The notes under the pieces: model-generated
Seen by the model: the letters and a program-made list of their open reading frames with translations, nothing else
What the model was told of the DNA's origin: nothing
The model's database searches: none
Position numbers and translations under genes: made by a program
Shown here: positions 8,433 to 18,203 of the stretch, piece after piece
Numbering within the stretch: position 1 is the first letter of the stretch
Layout: every line of letters starts with the position of its first letter
DNA from: Aquabacterium fontiphilum
GTDB lineage: Bacteria > Pseudomonadota > Gammaproteobacteria > Burkholderiales > Burkholderiaceae_C
Length of the DNA: 64,000 nt
Assembly (NCBI RefSeq): GCF_009909205.1
Contig: NZ_JAAAPN010000001.1
Span: forward strand, 186,001-250,000
Direction of reading: 5' to 3'

Positions 8433-9800
8433 ATGCAACGCCGGCTACCCAGCAGTTTCAGCGACCTTGAACACTGGCTCAACGAGCGCCGGGTCACCGA
8501 GATCGAATGCCTGGTGCCGGATCTGACCGGCGTGGCCCGCGGCAAGATCCTGCCGCGCGAGAAGTTCACCGAAGACCGCGGCATGCGCCTGCCCGAGGGC
8601 ATCGTGGCCATCGGGGTCACCGGCGAGTTTCCGCAGTCGGGCGCCTACTACGACGTCATCACCCCGACCGACCGCGACATGCACCTGCGGCCGGACCCGA
8701 CCACGGTGCGCATCGTGCCCTGGGCCACCGACCCGACCGCCCAGGTCATCCATGATTGCTACACACGCGACGGCGAACTCATTCCGTATGCGCCGCGCTC
8801 GGTGCTCAAGCGCGTGTGTGCGCTGTACGAGGCCCAGGGCTGGCTGCCGGTTGTGGCGCCCGAACTCGAGTTCTACCTGATCGAGCGCAGCACCGACCCC
8901 AACCAACCGCTGCGCCCGCCTCGGGGCCGCAGCGGCCGCGCCGAAACCTCGCGACAGGCCTACTCCATCGATGCAGTCAACGAGTTCGATCCGCTGTTCG
9001 AGGACATCTACGCCTACTGCGAGCAGATGGAGCTCAACGTCGACACGCTGATCCACGAGGTGGGTGCCGGGCAGATGGAGATCAACTTCTTCCATGCCCA
9101 TCCGCTGGGCCTGGCCGACGAGGTGTTCTTCTTCAAGCGCACCATCCGTGAGGCGGCGCTGCGCCATGAGATGTATGCCACCTTCATGGCCAAGCCCATG
9201 GCCAACGAGCCAGGCAGTGCGATGCACATCCACCAGAGCGTCGTGGACAAGGCCACGGGGCGCAACCTGTTCAGCAACGACGATGGCAGCCCGTCAAAGG
9301 CCTTTTACTGGTTCATTGGCGGCCTGCAGCGCTACGTGCCCGCGGCCATGGCGCTGTTCGCCCCGTATGTGAACAGCTACCGGCGGCTGGTGCGCTCCAC
9401 CGCGGCGCCCATCAACACGCACTGGGGCGCCGACAACCGCACGGTGGGTTTTCGCTCGCCGGTGGCCGAGCCGCAGGCGCGCCGCATCGAAAACCGCGTG
9501 ATCGGTGCCGACGCCAATCCGTATGTGGCGCTGGCCGCCACGCTGGCCTGCGGCTACCTGGGCATCATCAAGCAGATCGAGCCCTCACCCGAGTGCCGCG
9601 GCGACGCCTACCTGAGCGACTACCTGCTGCCCCGCAGCCTGGGCGAGGCCTTGGGCCTGCTGCGCGACGAGACCGATCTGGCCGAGGTGCTGGGCCAGGA
9701 CTTCCTGACCGTCTACACCGAGATCAAGGAGGTCGAGCACGCCGAGTTCATGAAGGTGATCTCGCCCTGGGAGCGCGAGCACCTGCTGCTTCACGTCTGA
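8433..9800 (+). CDS. puuA: Gamma-glutamylputrescine synthetase (glutamine synthetase family)
   Basis: The product is 455 residues in the GlnA-like family. It has the beta-grasp N-terminal region (ECLVPDLTGVARGKILPREKF), then the catalytic domain with HEVGAGQMEINF, AMHIHQS, and NRTVGFRSP. PuuA ligates glutamate to putrescine using ATP. The start is ATG 8433, with AGGTGA five bases before it; a GTG at 8424 lies inside that ribosome-binding site and is unlikely. It stands between puuD and the spuC-like transaminase. It could act on other polyamines (PauA-type in pseudomonads), since specificity is not readable from motifs. Confidence 0.9.
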   Translation: MQRRLPSSFSDLEHWLNERRVTEIECLVPDLTGVARGKILPREKFTEDRGMRLPEGIVAIGVTGEFPQSGAYYDVITPTDRDMHLRPDPTTVRIVPWATDPTAQVIHDCYTRDGELIPYAPRSVLKRVCALYEAQGWLPVVAPELEFYLIERSTDPNQPLRPPRGRSGRAETSRQAYSIDAVNEFDPLFEDIYAYCEQMELNVDTLIHEVGAGQMEINFFHAHPLGLADEVFFFKRTIREAALRHEMYATFMAKPMANEPGSAMHIHQSVVDKATGRNLFSNDDGSPSKAFYWFIGGLQRYVPAAMALFAPYVNSYRRLVRSTAAPINTHWGADNRTVGFRSPVAEPQARRIENRVIGADANPYVALAATLACGYLGIIKQIEPSPECRGDAYLSDYLLPRSLGEALGLLRDETDLAEVLGQDFLTVYTEIKEVEHAEFMKVISPWEREHLLLHV

Positions 9801-9824
9801 CTGTCACGCCTGAAAGCCGTCACC

Positions 9825-11243
9825 ATGCCGCAGTTCGAACACACCACCGCGCAATGGCAGGCGCTGGATGCCGCCCACCACCTGCACCCCTTCACCGACT
9901 TCAAGGCGCTGGCCGCCAAGGGCAGCCGCATCATCACCCGCGGCGACAACATCTATCTTTGGGACAGCGAAGGCCAGCGGCTTTTCGATGCGATGAGCGG
10001 CCTGTGGTGTGTGAACGTGGGCTACGGCCAGCAGGCGCTGATCGACGCGGCCACCGAGCAGCTGCGCACGCTGCCCTTCTACAACTCCTTCTTCCAGACA
10101 ACCACACCGCCCGCGGTGGCCCTGGCCGCGCGGTTGGCCCAGATCAGCCCACCACAGTTCAGCCATGTGTTCTTCAGCGGCTCGGGCTCGGAAGGCAACG
10201 ACACCGTGATCCGCATGGTGCGGCGCTACTGGGATCTGATGGGCCAGCCGCGTCGCCACACCGTCATCAGCCGCTACAACGCCTACCACGGCTCCACCAT
10301 GGCGGCGGCCTCGCTGGGCGGCATGAAAGACATGCACGCCCAGGGCGGCCTGCCCATCCCCGGCATCGTACACATCGACCAGCCCTACCAGGTGCAGCAT
10401 GGCCTGCCGGGCGAGTCGGCCGAGGCGTTTGGCCGGCGTGCCGCATCCTGGCTCGAAGACAAGATCCGCGAGGTGGGGCCTGAGCATGTGGCGGCCTTCA
10501 TCGGCGAGCCGGTGCAGGGCGCGGGCGGGGTCATCATCCCGCCCGAAAGCTACTGGCCCGAGATCCAGCGCATCTGCGACCAGTACGGCATCCTGCTGGT
10601 GTCCGATGAGGTGATCTGCGGCTTCGGGCGCACCGGCCACTGGTTCGGCTGCGAGCGCTTCGGGACGCGACCCGACCTGATCACGTTTGCAAAAGGTGTG
10701 ACCTCGGGTTACATCCCGCTGGGCGGCGTGCTGGTGGGCGACCGGGTGGCGCGGGTGCTGATCGAGCAGGGCGGCGAGTTCGCCCATGGCTACACCTACA
10801 GCGGCCACCCGGTGGCGTGTGCGGTGGCGCTGGCCAACCTGGATCTGATCGAGCGCGAGGGCCTCATCACCCGCGTGCGCGAGGTGACCGGGCCGCGCCT
10901 GGCTGCCGGCTTTGCGGCGCTGGCCGAGCACCCTCTGGTGGGCGAGGCCGAGACCTGTGGGCTGATGGGCGCCCTGCGCCTGGTGCGGCGCAAGGCGCAG
11001 GGGGCCGGGCCGAGCGCCGTGGCCGCCGAGGCCTTCGACCCGGCGCTGGGTGTGGGCATGCTGTGCCGCGGCCATTGCTTCGGCAACGGCCTGATCATGC
11101 GCGCAGTGGGCGACCGCATGATCGTGGCGCCGCCGCTGGTCATGACCGAAGCCCAGGTCGACGAACTGCTCGGCCTGATCCGTCACTGCCTGGACCTGAC
11201 GTGGACGGATTTGCAACACCGGGGCTGGCTCCCTGCATCCTAG
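9825..11243 (+). CDS. spuC: Putrescine/polyamine-pyruvate aminotransferase (class III, PLP)
   Basis: The product is 472 residues of the omega-amino acid aminotransferase family. Lys290 in LITFAKGVTSGY is the PLP Schiff-base lysine, and SDEVICGFGRTG carries the cofactor aspartate. FSGSGSEGNDTVIR matches the phosphate-binding region. The overall sequence resembles SpuC of Pseudomonas, which transaminates putrescine to aminobutyraldehyde. Its position between puuA and the polyamine importer supports a polyamine substrate. It could supply an amine-oxidising step in place of PuuB, which is not seen in the window. Confidence 0.88.
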   Translation: MPQFEHTTAQWQALDAAHHLHPFTDFKALAAKGSRIITRGDNIYLWDSEGQRLFDAMSGLWCVNVGYGQQALIDAATEQLRTLPFYNSFFQTTTPPAVALAARLAQISPPQFSHVFFSGSGSEGNDTVIRMVRRYWDLMGQPRRHTVISRYNAYHGSTMAAASLGGMKDMHAQGGLPIPGIVHIDQPYQVQHGLPGESAEAFGRRAASWLEDKIREVGPEHVAAFIGEPVQGAGGVIIPPESYWPEIQRICDQYGILLVSDEVICGFGRTGHWFGCERFGTRPDLITFAKGVTSGYIPLGGVLVGDRVARVLIEQGGEFAHGYTYSGHPVACAVALANLDLIEREGLITRVREVTGPRLAAGFAALAEHPLVGEAETCGLMGALRLVRRKAQGAGPSAVAAEAFDPALGVGMLCRGHCFGNGLIMRAVGDRMIVAPPLVMTEAQVDELLGLIRHCLDLTWTDLQHRGWLPAS

Positions 11244-11306
11244 GGGCGGGGCTGGCGCTGCCCTGGCGTAAAGTTTGCGTGCCGAACATTCAGAGAGGAA
11301 GCCCGC

Positions 11307-12431
11307 ATGCCTTCGACGCCCCGTCCAGCTCTGGCGCGCCTGCGCCACGCCCTGACCGCCAGCCTAGCCTTGCTGGCCGTGGGTGCCACCCACGCGCAGG
11401 AAGAGAAGGTCCTCAACATCTACAACTGGTCGAACTACATCGCACCGGACACGATTGCCAATTTCGAGAAGGAAACCGGCATCAAGGTCCGCTACGACAA
11501 CTTCGACAGCAACGAGATCGTTCACGCCAAGCTGGTGGCCGGCAAGACGGGCTACGACATCGTCGTGCCCTCGTCGTACTGGGCCAAGATGCAAGCCGAT
11601 GGCGGCCTGCTGCAAAAGCTCGACAAGTCCAAGCTGCCCAATCTGAAGAACCTCGATCCGGGCATCCAGGCGCAGTTGGCCCAGCTCGACCCGGGCAACC
11701 AGTACATGGTCAACTGGCTGTGGGGCTTCACCACCATCGGCATCAACGTCGACAAGGTCAAGGCCGCGCTGGGCGACCTGCCCATGCCCGACAACGCCTG
11801 GGATCTGCTGTTCAAGCCCGAGTATGTGAGCCGCCTCAAGCGCTGCGGCGTGTCGGTGCTCGATTCGGCCACCGAGGTGGTGCCGGCGGCGCTGCATTAC
11901 CTGGGCAAGCCCGCCTTCAGCCGCAACATTGCCGACTACCAGGCCGTGCCGGCGCTGCTCAAGGCCATCCGCCCGCACATCACGGTGTTCAGCTCGTCGG
12001 GCTACATCAACGACTTGGCCAACGGCTCGCTGTGCATGGCCTTCGGCTACTCGGGTGACTTCAACATCGCCCGCTTCCGGGCGCAGGAAGGCAAGACCGG
12101 CCAGCGCATCCAGACGCTGATTCCCAAGACGGGCGGCGTGGTGTTCATGGACGTGATGGTGATCCCGGCCGATGCGCCCCACCCCGAGAACGCCCACAAG
12201 TGGATCAACTACATCCTGCGCCCCGAGGTGCATGCCAGCCTGACCAACAAGGTGTTCTTCGCCAACCCCAATGCGGCCGCCCGCCCGCTGGTCAAGCCTG
12301 AGGTGGCCAACGATCCGTCGGTCTACCCTCCCGAGGCTGAGATGCGCAAGATGGCCATGCCCGGCGCGGTCAACAACGACATCCGCCGACAGATGACGCG
12401 CATCTACACCTCGTTCAAGACCGGCATGTGA
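11307..12431 (+). CDS. potF: Periplasmic polyamine-binding protein of an ABC importer (PotF/SpuD type)
   Basis: The product is 374 residues. A signal peptide with a basic start and a hydrophobic core ends in THA at residue 30, giving mature QEEKVLNIYNW. The mature chain has the PotD/PotF signature NIYNWSNYIAPDTI and a type II periplasmic binding fold. The ribosome-binding site GAGAGGAAG precedes the ATG. ATP-binding and permease genes follow at once, so this is the solute receptor of that importer. Putrescine is the likely ligand, from the puu/spu neighbours. Confidence 0.9.
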   Translation: MPSTPRPALARLRHALTASLALLAVGATHAQEEKVLNIYNWSNYIAPDTIANFEKETGIKVRYDNFDSNEIVHAKLVAGKTGYDIVVPSSYWAKMQADGGLLQKLDKSKLPNLKNLDPGIQAQLAQLDPGNQYMVNWLWGFTTIGINVDKVKAALGDLPMPDNAWDLLFKPEYVSRLKRCGVSVLDSATEVVPAALHYLGKPAFSRNIADYQAVPALLKAIRPHITVFSSSGYINDLANGSLCMAFGYSGDFNIARFRAQEGKTGQRIQTLIPKTGGVVFMDVMVIPADAPHPENAHKWINYILRPEVHASLTNKVFFANPNAAARPLVKPEVANDPSVYPPEAEMRKMAMPGAVNNDIRRQMTRIYTSFKTGM

Positions 12432-12438
12432 GGCGGTC

Positions 12439-13563
12439 TTGAGCGCTGAGCCGTACCTGTCGATTGACCGTCTGGTCAAGGACTTCCCCAGCCCGGATGG
12501 CGGCAGCTTCCGGGCGGTGGACAACGTGTCACTGAACCTGAACCGCGGCGAGATCTTCGCGCTGCTGGGGCCATCGGGGTGCGGCAAGTCGTCGCTGCTG
12601 CGCATGCTGGGCGGATTTGACGAGCCGAGCTCGGGCCGCATTCTGCTGGGCGGCCAGGACCTGGTCGGGCTGGCGCCCTACCAGCGGCCGGTCAACATGA
12701 TGTTCCAGTCGTACGCGCTGTTTCCACACCTCACGGTGTGGGACAACATCGCCTTCGGCCTGCGGCGCGAAGGCCTGCCACGCACCGAGGTGGCGCAGCG
12801 CGTCGACGCCATGCTCAAACTGGTGCAGCTGGCGCCGCTGGCCCAGCGCAAACCGCATCAGTTGTCGGGGGGGCAGCAGCAGCGCGTGGCGCTGGCGCGC
12901 AGCCTGGCCAAGCAGCCACGCCTGCTGCTGCTGGATGAGCCGCTGGGCGCACTCGACAAGAAGCTGCGCGAGGCCACGCAGATCGAGCTGGTCAACATCA
13001 TCGAGTCGGTCGGCGTGACCTGCCTGATGGTCACCCACGACCAGGAAGAGGCGATGGCCATGGCCAGCCGCATTGGCGTGATGAGCGAGGGCCGCATCCT
13101 GCAGATCGGCAGCCCGCGCGAGATCTACGAGACCCCGTCGAGCCGCTTCGTGGCCGACTTCATCGGTAACGTCAACCTCATGGACGGCACGCTGGCGGTG
13201 GACGAGGCGGACCATGTCGAGATCGCCTGCGCCGATGTGCGCCATTTCGTGGGCCACGGCATCACCGGCCATGTGGGCATGCCGGTGACGGTCGCCCTGC
13301 GGCCCGAAAAGATCCGCCTGTCGCGGCGCCCGCCCGAGCCGGAGCCCGGCGATGCGCCCGCGCCGCTCAACCAGGTGCGCGGCAAGGTGCGCGATCTGGT
13401 CTATTTCGGCAGCGACACGCTCTACCACCTGGAGCTGGCCAGCGGTGCCATCCTCAAGGTGAGCCAGGGCAACACCGAGCGCCACCCGGACGACATGCTG
13501 AGCTGGGGCGACGAGGCCTGGGCCTGTTGGTCGCCCTCGGCCCATGTCGTGCTGACGCAGTAA
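12439..13563 (+). CDS. potG: Polyamine ABC importer ATP-binding protein (PotG/SpuF type)
   Basis: The product is 374 residues. Walker A GPSGCGKSS, the signature LSGGQQQRVALARSLA, Walker B LLLLDEPLGALDKK and the switch His in VTHDQEEA are all present. A C-terminal TOBE-like domain follows, as in PotA/PotG proteins. The start is a TTG at 12439, supported by GAGGCGG just upstream and by the seven-base gap after potF; no better in-frame start lies near. The protein powers the importer formed by the next two genes. Confidence 0.9.
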   Translation: MSAEPYLSIDRLVKDFPSPDGGSFRAVDNVSLNLNRGEIFALLGPSGCGKSSLLRMLGGFDEPSSGRILLGGQDLVGLAPYQRPVNMMFQSYALFPHLTVWDNIAFGLRREGLPRTEVAQRVDAMLKLVQLAPLAQRKPHQLSGGQQQRVALARSLAKQPRLLLLDEPLGALDKKLREATQIELVNIIESVGVTCLMVTHDQEEAMAMASRIGVMSEGRILQIGSPREIYETPSSRFVADFIGNVNLMDGTLAVDEADHVEIACADVRHFVGHGITGHVGMPVTVALRPEKIRLSRRPPEPEPGDAPAPLNQVRGKVRDLVYFGSDTLYHLELASGAILKVSQGNTERHPDDMLSWGDEAWACWSPSAHVVLTQ

Positions 13564-13570
13564 GGCGGCG

Positions 13571-14503
13571 GTGTCCATGGTGTCCTCGCGCCTGAACTGG
13601 ATGCAGCGCACGCTGGTCGGCGTGCCCTTCCTCTGGCTGCTGGCCTTCTTCCTGTTGCCCTTTCTGATCGTGCTGAAGATCAGCGTGTCCGAGATGGACA
13701 TTGCCACCTTCAGCGACCTGGTCACCTGGCAGGATGGCGTGCTGCAGGTGCAACTCAAGTTCAGCAACTACCTGTTCATCACGCAGGATGACCTGTACTT
13801 CCGCACCTACCTCAACAGCCTGAAGTTCGCGGCCATCACCACGGCCGTGTGCCTGCTGATCGGTTACCCGTTTGCGTGGTTCATGGCGCGCGCCAACCCG
13901 GCCATCCAGCCGGCGCTGGTGATGGGCGTGATGCTGCCGTTCTGGACCTCGTTCCTGCTGCGTGTGTACGCGTGGAAGGGTCTGCTCAGCGAGGGCGGCT
14001 GGCTGGCCCAGGCCTTCGATGCCACCGGGCTGGGCCTGTTGTTCGCGTGGCTGGGCTGGACGCCGGCGGCCGGCCAGTACATGCACACGCCGTTCTCGCT
14101 GGTGCTGGGCATGGTCTACACCTACCTGCCGTTCATGATCCTGCCGCTGTATGCCACCTTGTCGAAGCTGGACATGCGCCTGCTGGAGGCCGCTTCCGAC
14201 CTGGGTGCCACGCCCTGGCAGGCCTTCTGGCGCATCACGGTGCCGCTGTCGCGGCCGGGCATCGTCGCGGGTGCGATGCTGGTGTTCATCCCCTGCGTGG
14301 GCGAATTCGTGATTCCCGAGCTGCTGGGCGGGCCCGAGACCCTGATGATCGGCCGCGTGCTGTGGGATGAGTTCTTCTCGAACAATGACTGGCCCATGGC
14401 TGCCAGCGTGGCCGTGTTGATGGTGTTGCTGATCCTGGTGCCGCTGGCGTGGTTCAACCGCGCGCAGGCCGAGGCGCAAGCGCGTCAGGGAGGCCGCGCA
14501 TGA
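13571..14503 (+). CDS. potH: Polyamine ABC importer permease (PotH/SpuG type)
   Basis: The product is about 310 residues with six predicted membrane segments. The permease EAA loop is visible as EAASDLGATPWQAFWRITVP. The start is either GTG 13571 or ATG 13577; both can use AAGGCGG at 13562-13568, and the ATG has the better spacing. The stop codon overlaps the start of the next permease gene in ATGA. It forms the inner-membrane channel with PotI. Confidence 0.9.
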   Translation: MSMVSSRLNWMQRTLVGVPFLWLLAFFLLPFLIVLKISVSEMDIATFSDLVTWQDGVLQVQLKFSNYLFITQDDLYFRTYLNSLKFAAITTAVCLLIGYPFAWFMARANPAIQPALVMGVMLPFWTSFLLRVYAWKGLLSEGGWLAQAFDATGLGLLFAWLGWTPAAGQYMHTPFSLVLGMVYTYLPFMILPLYATLSKLDMRLLEAASDLGATPWQAFWRITVPLSRPGIVAGAMLVFIPCVGEFVIPELLGGPETLMIGRVLWDEFFSNNDWPMAASVAVLMVLLILVPLAWFNRAQAEAQARQGGRA

Positions 14504-15360
14504 GCCGCGGTCTGTCGCGTGTGAGCGGGCGGTCGGCGCGGTGGCTGCCGCGGGTCTGGCTTGCGCTGGGCTTTGCCTTTCTGTACGTGCCGATCGTGGC
14601 GCTGGTGGTGGCGGCCTTCAACGCCTCGCCCCTGGCGTCGGTCTGGGGCGGCTTCAGCCTGCGATGGTTTGTGGCGCTGACGCAGGACAAGGAGGTGCTG
14701 CACGGGCTGAAGCTGTCGCTGGGCATCGCGCTGTGCACGGCCACGGCCGCCGTGGTGCTCGGCACCCTGGCGGCGCTGGCGCTGGTGCGCCACCCGCGCT
14801 TTGGCGGGCGCACGCTGATGGCCGGCATGGTCAACGCGCCGCTGGTCATGCCCGAGGTCATCATCGGGCTGTCGCTGCTGCTGATGCTGGTGTCTGTGCA
14901 GCGCCTGCTGGGCGTGCCGGAACGCGGCTGGCTGACGATCTGGCTGGGCCATTTGCTGGTGGGCATGGCTTACGCCACCGTGGTGATCCAGGCTCGGCTA
15001 CAGACGCTCGACCGCGCGCTCGAAGAGGCCGCGCAGGATCTGGGTGCCCGCCCGCTGCAGGTCTTCTTTCTGGTCACGCTGCCCATGATCGCGCCATCGC
15101 TGGCCTCGGCCTGGCTGCTGACCTTCACGCTGTCGATGGACGACGTCGTCATCGCCGCCTTCCTGTCGGGCCCAGGCGCCACCACCTTGCCGCTGGTGGT
15201 GTTCTCGCGCGCGCGCCTGGGGCTGGACCCGAGCGTCAACGCGCTGGCCACGGTGGTGATCGGCGTGGTAGCGCTGGCCGTGATCGGCGGCAGCTATGCG
15301 CTGGCCCGGCTGGAGCGACGGCGCCAGCTTGACGTGGCGCGCGCGCACCGCAGCCCGTGA
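14500..15360 (+). CDS. potI: Polyamine ABC importer permease (PotI/SpuH type)
   Basis: The product is 286 residues with about six membrane segments and the EAA loop EEAAQDLGARPLQVFFLVTLP. GGGAGG at 14488-14493 precedes the ATG by six bases, and the ATGA overlap with potH suggests translational coupling. The segment SMDDVVIAAFLSGPGATTLP is typical of PotC/PotI. It completes the four-gene importer. A 109-base gap follows before the porin gene. Confidence 0.91.
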   Translation: MSRGLSRVSGRSARWLPRVWLALGFAFLYVPIVALVVAAFNASPLASVWGGFSLRWFVALTQDKEVLHGLKLSLGIALCTATAAVVLGTLAALALVRHPRFGGRTLMAGMVNAPLVMPEVIIGLSLLLMLVSVQRLLGVPERGWLTIWLGHLLVGMAYATVVIQARLQTLDRALEEAAQDLGARPLQVFFLVTLPMIAPSLASAWLLTFTLSMDDVVIAAFLSGPGATTLPLVVFSRARLGLDPSVNALATVVIGVVALAVIGGSYALARLERRRQLDVARAHRSP

Positions 15361-15469
15361 TCTCCGCCCGTCGCCATACCTGACCGCCGCGCCACGCCTC
15401 TGCCACCTCCACACCGCTTTCCCCAAACCGCTTTCGCATCACACCGACACGTCAGACAAGGAGCCCACC

Positions 15470-16861
15470 ATGAAGCCGCATCTTTCGACTGCCCCCCGTT
15501 CAGGCCGCTGGCTGGTGGTGGGCGCCCTGGGGGCCTTGCTGCCCACGCTGGCCCTGTCGCAGACCGCCTCGGCCCAGCAAGAGCTGCTGCAGGAGCTGCG
15601 CGCGCTCAAGGCCCGCGTGACCGAACTGGAACAGCGCCTGGAAGCCCAGGCCGCGCAAGAAACCGAACGCCAGCAGGATTTCAACCGCATCGCGGTCAAG
15701 ACCGAGGCGCTGGAAGACAGCCGCGAGATGCTGGGTTTCAAGGGCCTGAAGATCAGTGGCTGGGCCGACCCGACCTACATCGCCAACCAGCGCCGCCACA
15801 ACGCCGGCTTCCTGTTCCTGGACCCGGTTTCGGCCAGCGGCTACACCTACGACGATTCCTATCTGGGCATGGCGGCCATCGACTTCCAGAAGGAGACCGA
15901 TGGCGGCACGCGCTGGCGCCTGACCCTGGCGCCGCAGCGCAGCACCATGGCCGTGGCCGAAGGCAGCAACTCGCCCATCCACGAGGCCACGGTGTCGCTG
16001 CCGTTGACCGATCTGCAGACCCGCTTCCTCGCCGGTCACGTGCCCGACTGGTCGGGCTACGAGTACCTGCAGCCGCAGCTCAACAAGCTCATCACCCACA
16101 ACCTGCTGTTCGACCTGACGCTGCCCACTTACTACACGGGCGCGGGCGTGGACATCACGCGGGGCAAGTGGTGGACGCGCGCCATGCTGGCCAACATGAA
16201 CACCAGCCGCCGCGGCAACGGCGAGCAGGCCCCGGTGTTCACCTACCGCGTGGACTACGCCAAGGGCGAGTTCCAGGGCTTTGGTTTTGCGGGGGTGCAT
16301 GGCAAGGCCTCCAACTTCCGCGACGAGGGATTGCCTGACAGTCGCGTCGACCTGTTTGAAGTGGACGCTTACTTCATCCGCGGAGACTGGACCGTGCAAG
16401 GGCAGTTGAGCTTCGGTCGCCAGAAGGAAGCGGCGATTGGTGGCGGCATCGACGGTGCGCCGCTGCGTGACGCCCACTGGCAGGGGCTGTCGGCCCTGGT
16501 GGCGCACAAGTTCACCCCGCGCCTGGAAGGCGTCGCGCGCATGGACTACATCTGGAACAGCAAGAACGGCGGCGGGCTGCTGGGCTATGCGGAGCGCGAC
16601 CCGTTCAACGGGATTGGTACGCCGTTGCGCGCCTACACCGACGCAGAGGGCGGATTCGACGAGGCCGACGTGCTGTCACGCAGGGGTGTGAACCGCGGTG
16701 CCCTGTCGCTGGGCCTGAACTACGCCTACGACCTGAACACCATCCTGAAGTTCGAGTACCGCTACGACTGGGCCACCGATCCCATCTTCCTGGACACGAG
16801 CAACCTCAAGGCTTACAAGAGCAACCAGGTCATCGGCGCGGCGGTGGTTGTGAGCTTCTAA
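15470..16861 (+). CDS. Outer-membrane porin with N-terminal coiled coil (DUF3138-type)
   Basis: The product is 463 residues. A signal peptide ends at about QTASA (residue 35). Residues 36-75 form a Gln/Glu-rich heptad-like helix (QQELLQELRALKARVTELEQ), and the rest alternates hydrophobic and polar residues as in a beta-barrel, ending in VVVSF with a terminal Phe. AAGGAG at 15458-15463 sets the ATG at 15470. I recognise the DUF3138 type, found mostly in Burkholderiales. Its place right after the polyamine importer genes suggests it lets polyamines through the outer membrane; this is inference from position. Confidence 0.75.
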   Translation: MKPHLSTAPRSGRWLVVGALGALLPTLALSQTASAQQELLQELRALKARVTELEQRLEAQAAQETERQQDFNRIAVKTEALEDSREMLGFKGLKISGWADPTYIANQRRHNAGFLFLDPVSASGYTYDDSYLGMAAIDFQKETDGGTRWRLTLAPQRSTMAVAEGSNSPIHEATVSLPLTDLQTRFLAGHVPDWSGYEYLQPQLNKLITHNLLFDLTLPTYYTGAGVDITRGKWWTRAMLANMNTSRRGNGEQAPVFTYRVDYAKGEFQGFGFAGVHGKASNFRDEGLPDSRVDLFEVDAYFIRGDWTVQGQLSFGRQKEAAIGGGIDGAPLRDAHWQGLSALVAHKFTPRLEGVARMDYIWNSKNGGGLLGYAERDPFNGIGTPLRAYTDAEGGFDEADVLSRRGVNRGALSLGLNYAYDLNTILKFEYRYDWATDPIFLDTSNLKAYKSNQVIGAAVVVSF

Positions 16862-16934
16862 GACACCTGTTCGAGGCGCTTCTCCAGGCAGACCCGGCGT
16901 CCGGAAGGCCCAACTTGGCCTAACATGAGGCAAC

Positions 16935-16956
16935 GCGGCGTCACGGTGGACGCCGC
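16935..16956 (+). other. Strong hairpin upstream of a diguanylate cyclase gene
   Basis: GCGGCGTC (16935-16942) and GACGCCGC (16949-16956) pair perfectly around a six-base loop. It ends 23 bases before the cyclase start and has no T-run. It could fold in the 5' leader of that mRNA or at the end of the porin transcript. Confidence 0.4.
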
Positions 16957-16979
16957 AGCCCCGTAGGTCCGCGCCCGGC

Positions 16980-18203
16980 ATGCCCCAGGAGTTATCTCGT
17001 TCCGACGTCGAAAGCCTGACCCGGCACCACCGCTGGCTGGAGCCGGTGCCGGCCGCCCTGCAGCTTCGTCATGCCGCCCTGCGCCAGCGCGAGTTCACGC
17101 GGCTGGTGGCGGTGTGGTGGCCGCTGCTGCTGGCCGCTTTCGTGGCCTTCATCGGCTTCACGGTGTGGCTGTATGCGGGCGAGCTCCACGGGCGCGATCG
17201 GGTGGTGTTCGCGGCCTCTGAGCTGGTGTCGGTCACGGCCGGCATGATCGGCCTGGCGCTGGCTTTCCGGCCGGGCTGGCAGGCCTCGCACGAACGCTGG
17301 CTGCCCTGGACGTTCGGCACCATCGTCGCAGCCAAGCTGGCCGCCGCCACGCTGATGACCAGCCGCTCGCTGGCGGTCAACGAGGTCCACATGGCCGTGC
17401 TGGTCACCATCGTGGGTGCACTCGGCCTGCATCTGGGCGTGCGCGCCGTGGCCCGCGGTTGCGCCATCGGCGCGCTGGGCCTGCTGGCCGCCTGGTGGTC
17501 GCCCACGCCCGAAGCTGCCTGGTTGGCCGGCGGACACTACGGACTCACAGCAGCGGTCTGCCTGTTCGTCGCAGCGGTGCGGCAAGACAAAGACCGCATG
17601 GCGTTCTACCAGTCCGTCTTGCTCGACATGGAGCGCCAGGAGGTGCAGCGCCTGAACCAGGAACTGGGCGAGCTGGCCCGGCGCGACGGGCTGACCGGAC
17701 TGGCCAACCGCCGCGCCTTTGATGAGGCGCTGGCGCTCGAATGGGACCGCGCCCGCCGCACGGGCCGACCGCTGGCACTGCTCATGGTCGACGTCGACCA
17801 CTTCAAGGCCTACAACGACCACTTCGGCCACCCTGCGGGCGACACCTGCCTGGTGCGGCTGGCCGAGGCGCTGTCGGCGGTGGTGCGGCGCCCGGGCGAC
17901 CAGGCGGCGCGCTACGGTGGCGAGGAGTTCACCGTGCTGCTGCCGGATACCGACGAAGCAGGCGCCGAAGCCACGGCGCGCCGGCTGACCGAGGAGGTCG
18001 ATCGCCTGGCGTTGCCGCATCCCAAGTCGTCAGCGGGTCGACATGTGTCGGTGAGCATTGGCGTGGCCGTCGCGCGGCCCGACGGACAGATGGCGCGAGA
18101 CAACCTGGTGGACCGCGCCGATGCGGCGCTGTACGCCGCCAAACATGGTGGCCGCCACCGTCACGTGTTGTGGAGCGAGGCGGACGCCCCGCCGGTGCGC
18201 TAA
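16980..18203 (+). CDS. Membrane-bound diguanylate cyclase
   Basis: The product is 407 residues. The N-terminal half has about six hydrophobic segments between residues 40 and 200 (MASE-like sensor region), then a short coiled linker (ERQEVQRLNQELGELARRD) and a GGDEF domain. The active motif is GGEEF at residues 313-317. RPGD lies five residues before it and matches the product-binding inhibitory I-site RxxD. It should make c-di-GMP and be subject to feedback inhibition. Its 3' end overlaps the convergent response regulator gene by four bases. Confidence 0.88.
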   Translation: MPQELSRSDVESLTRHHRWLEPVPAALQLRHAALRQREFTRLVAVWWPLLLAAFVAFIGFTVWLYAGELHGRDRVVFAASELVSVTAGMIGLALAFRPGWQASHERWLPWTFGTIVAAKLAAATLMTSRSLAVNEVHMAVLVTIVGALGLHLGVRAVARGCAIGALGLLAAWWSPTPEAAWLAGGHYGLTAAVCLFVAAVRQDKDRMAFYQSVLLDMERQEVQRLNQELGELARRDGLTGLANRRAFDEALALEWDRARRTGRPLALLMVDVDHFKAYNDHFGHPAGDTCLVRLAEALSAVVRRPGDQAARYGGEEFTVLLPDTDEAGAEATARRLTEEVDRLALPHPKSSAGRHVSVSIGVAVARPDGQMARDNLVDRADAALYAAKHGGRHRHVLWSEADAPPVR

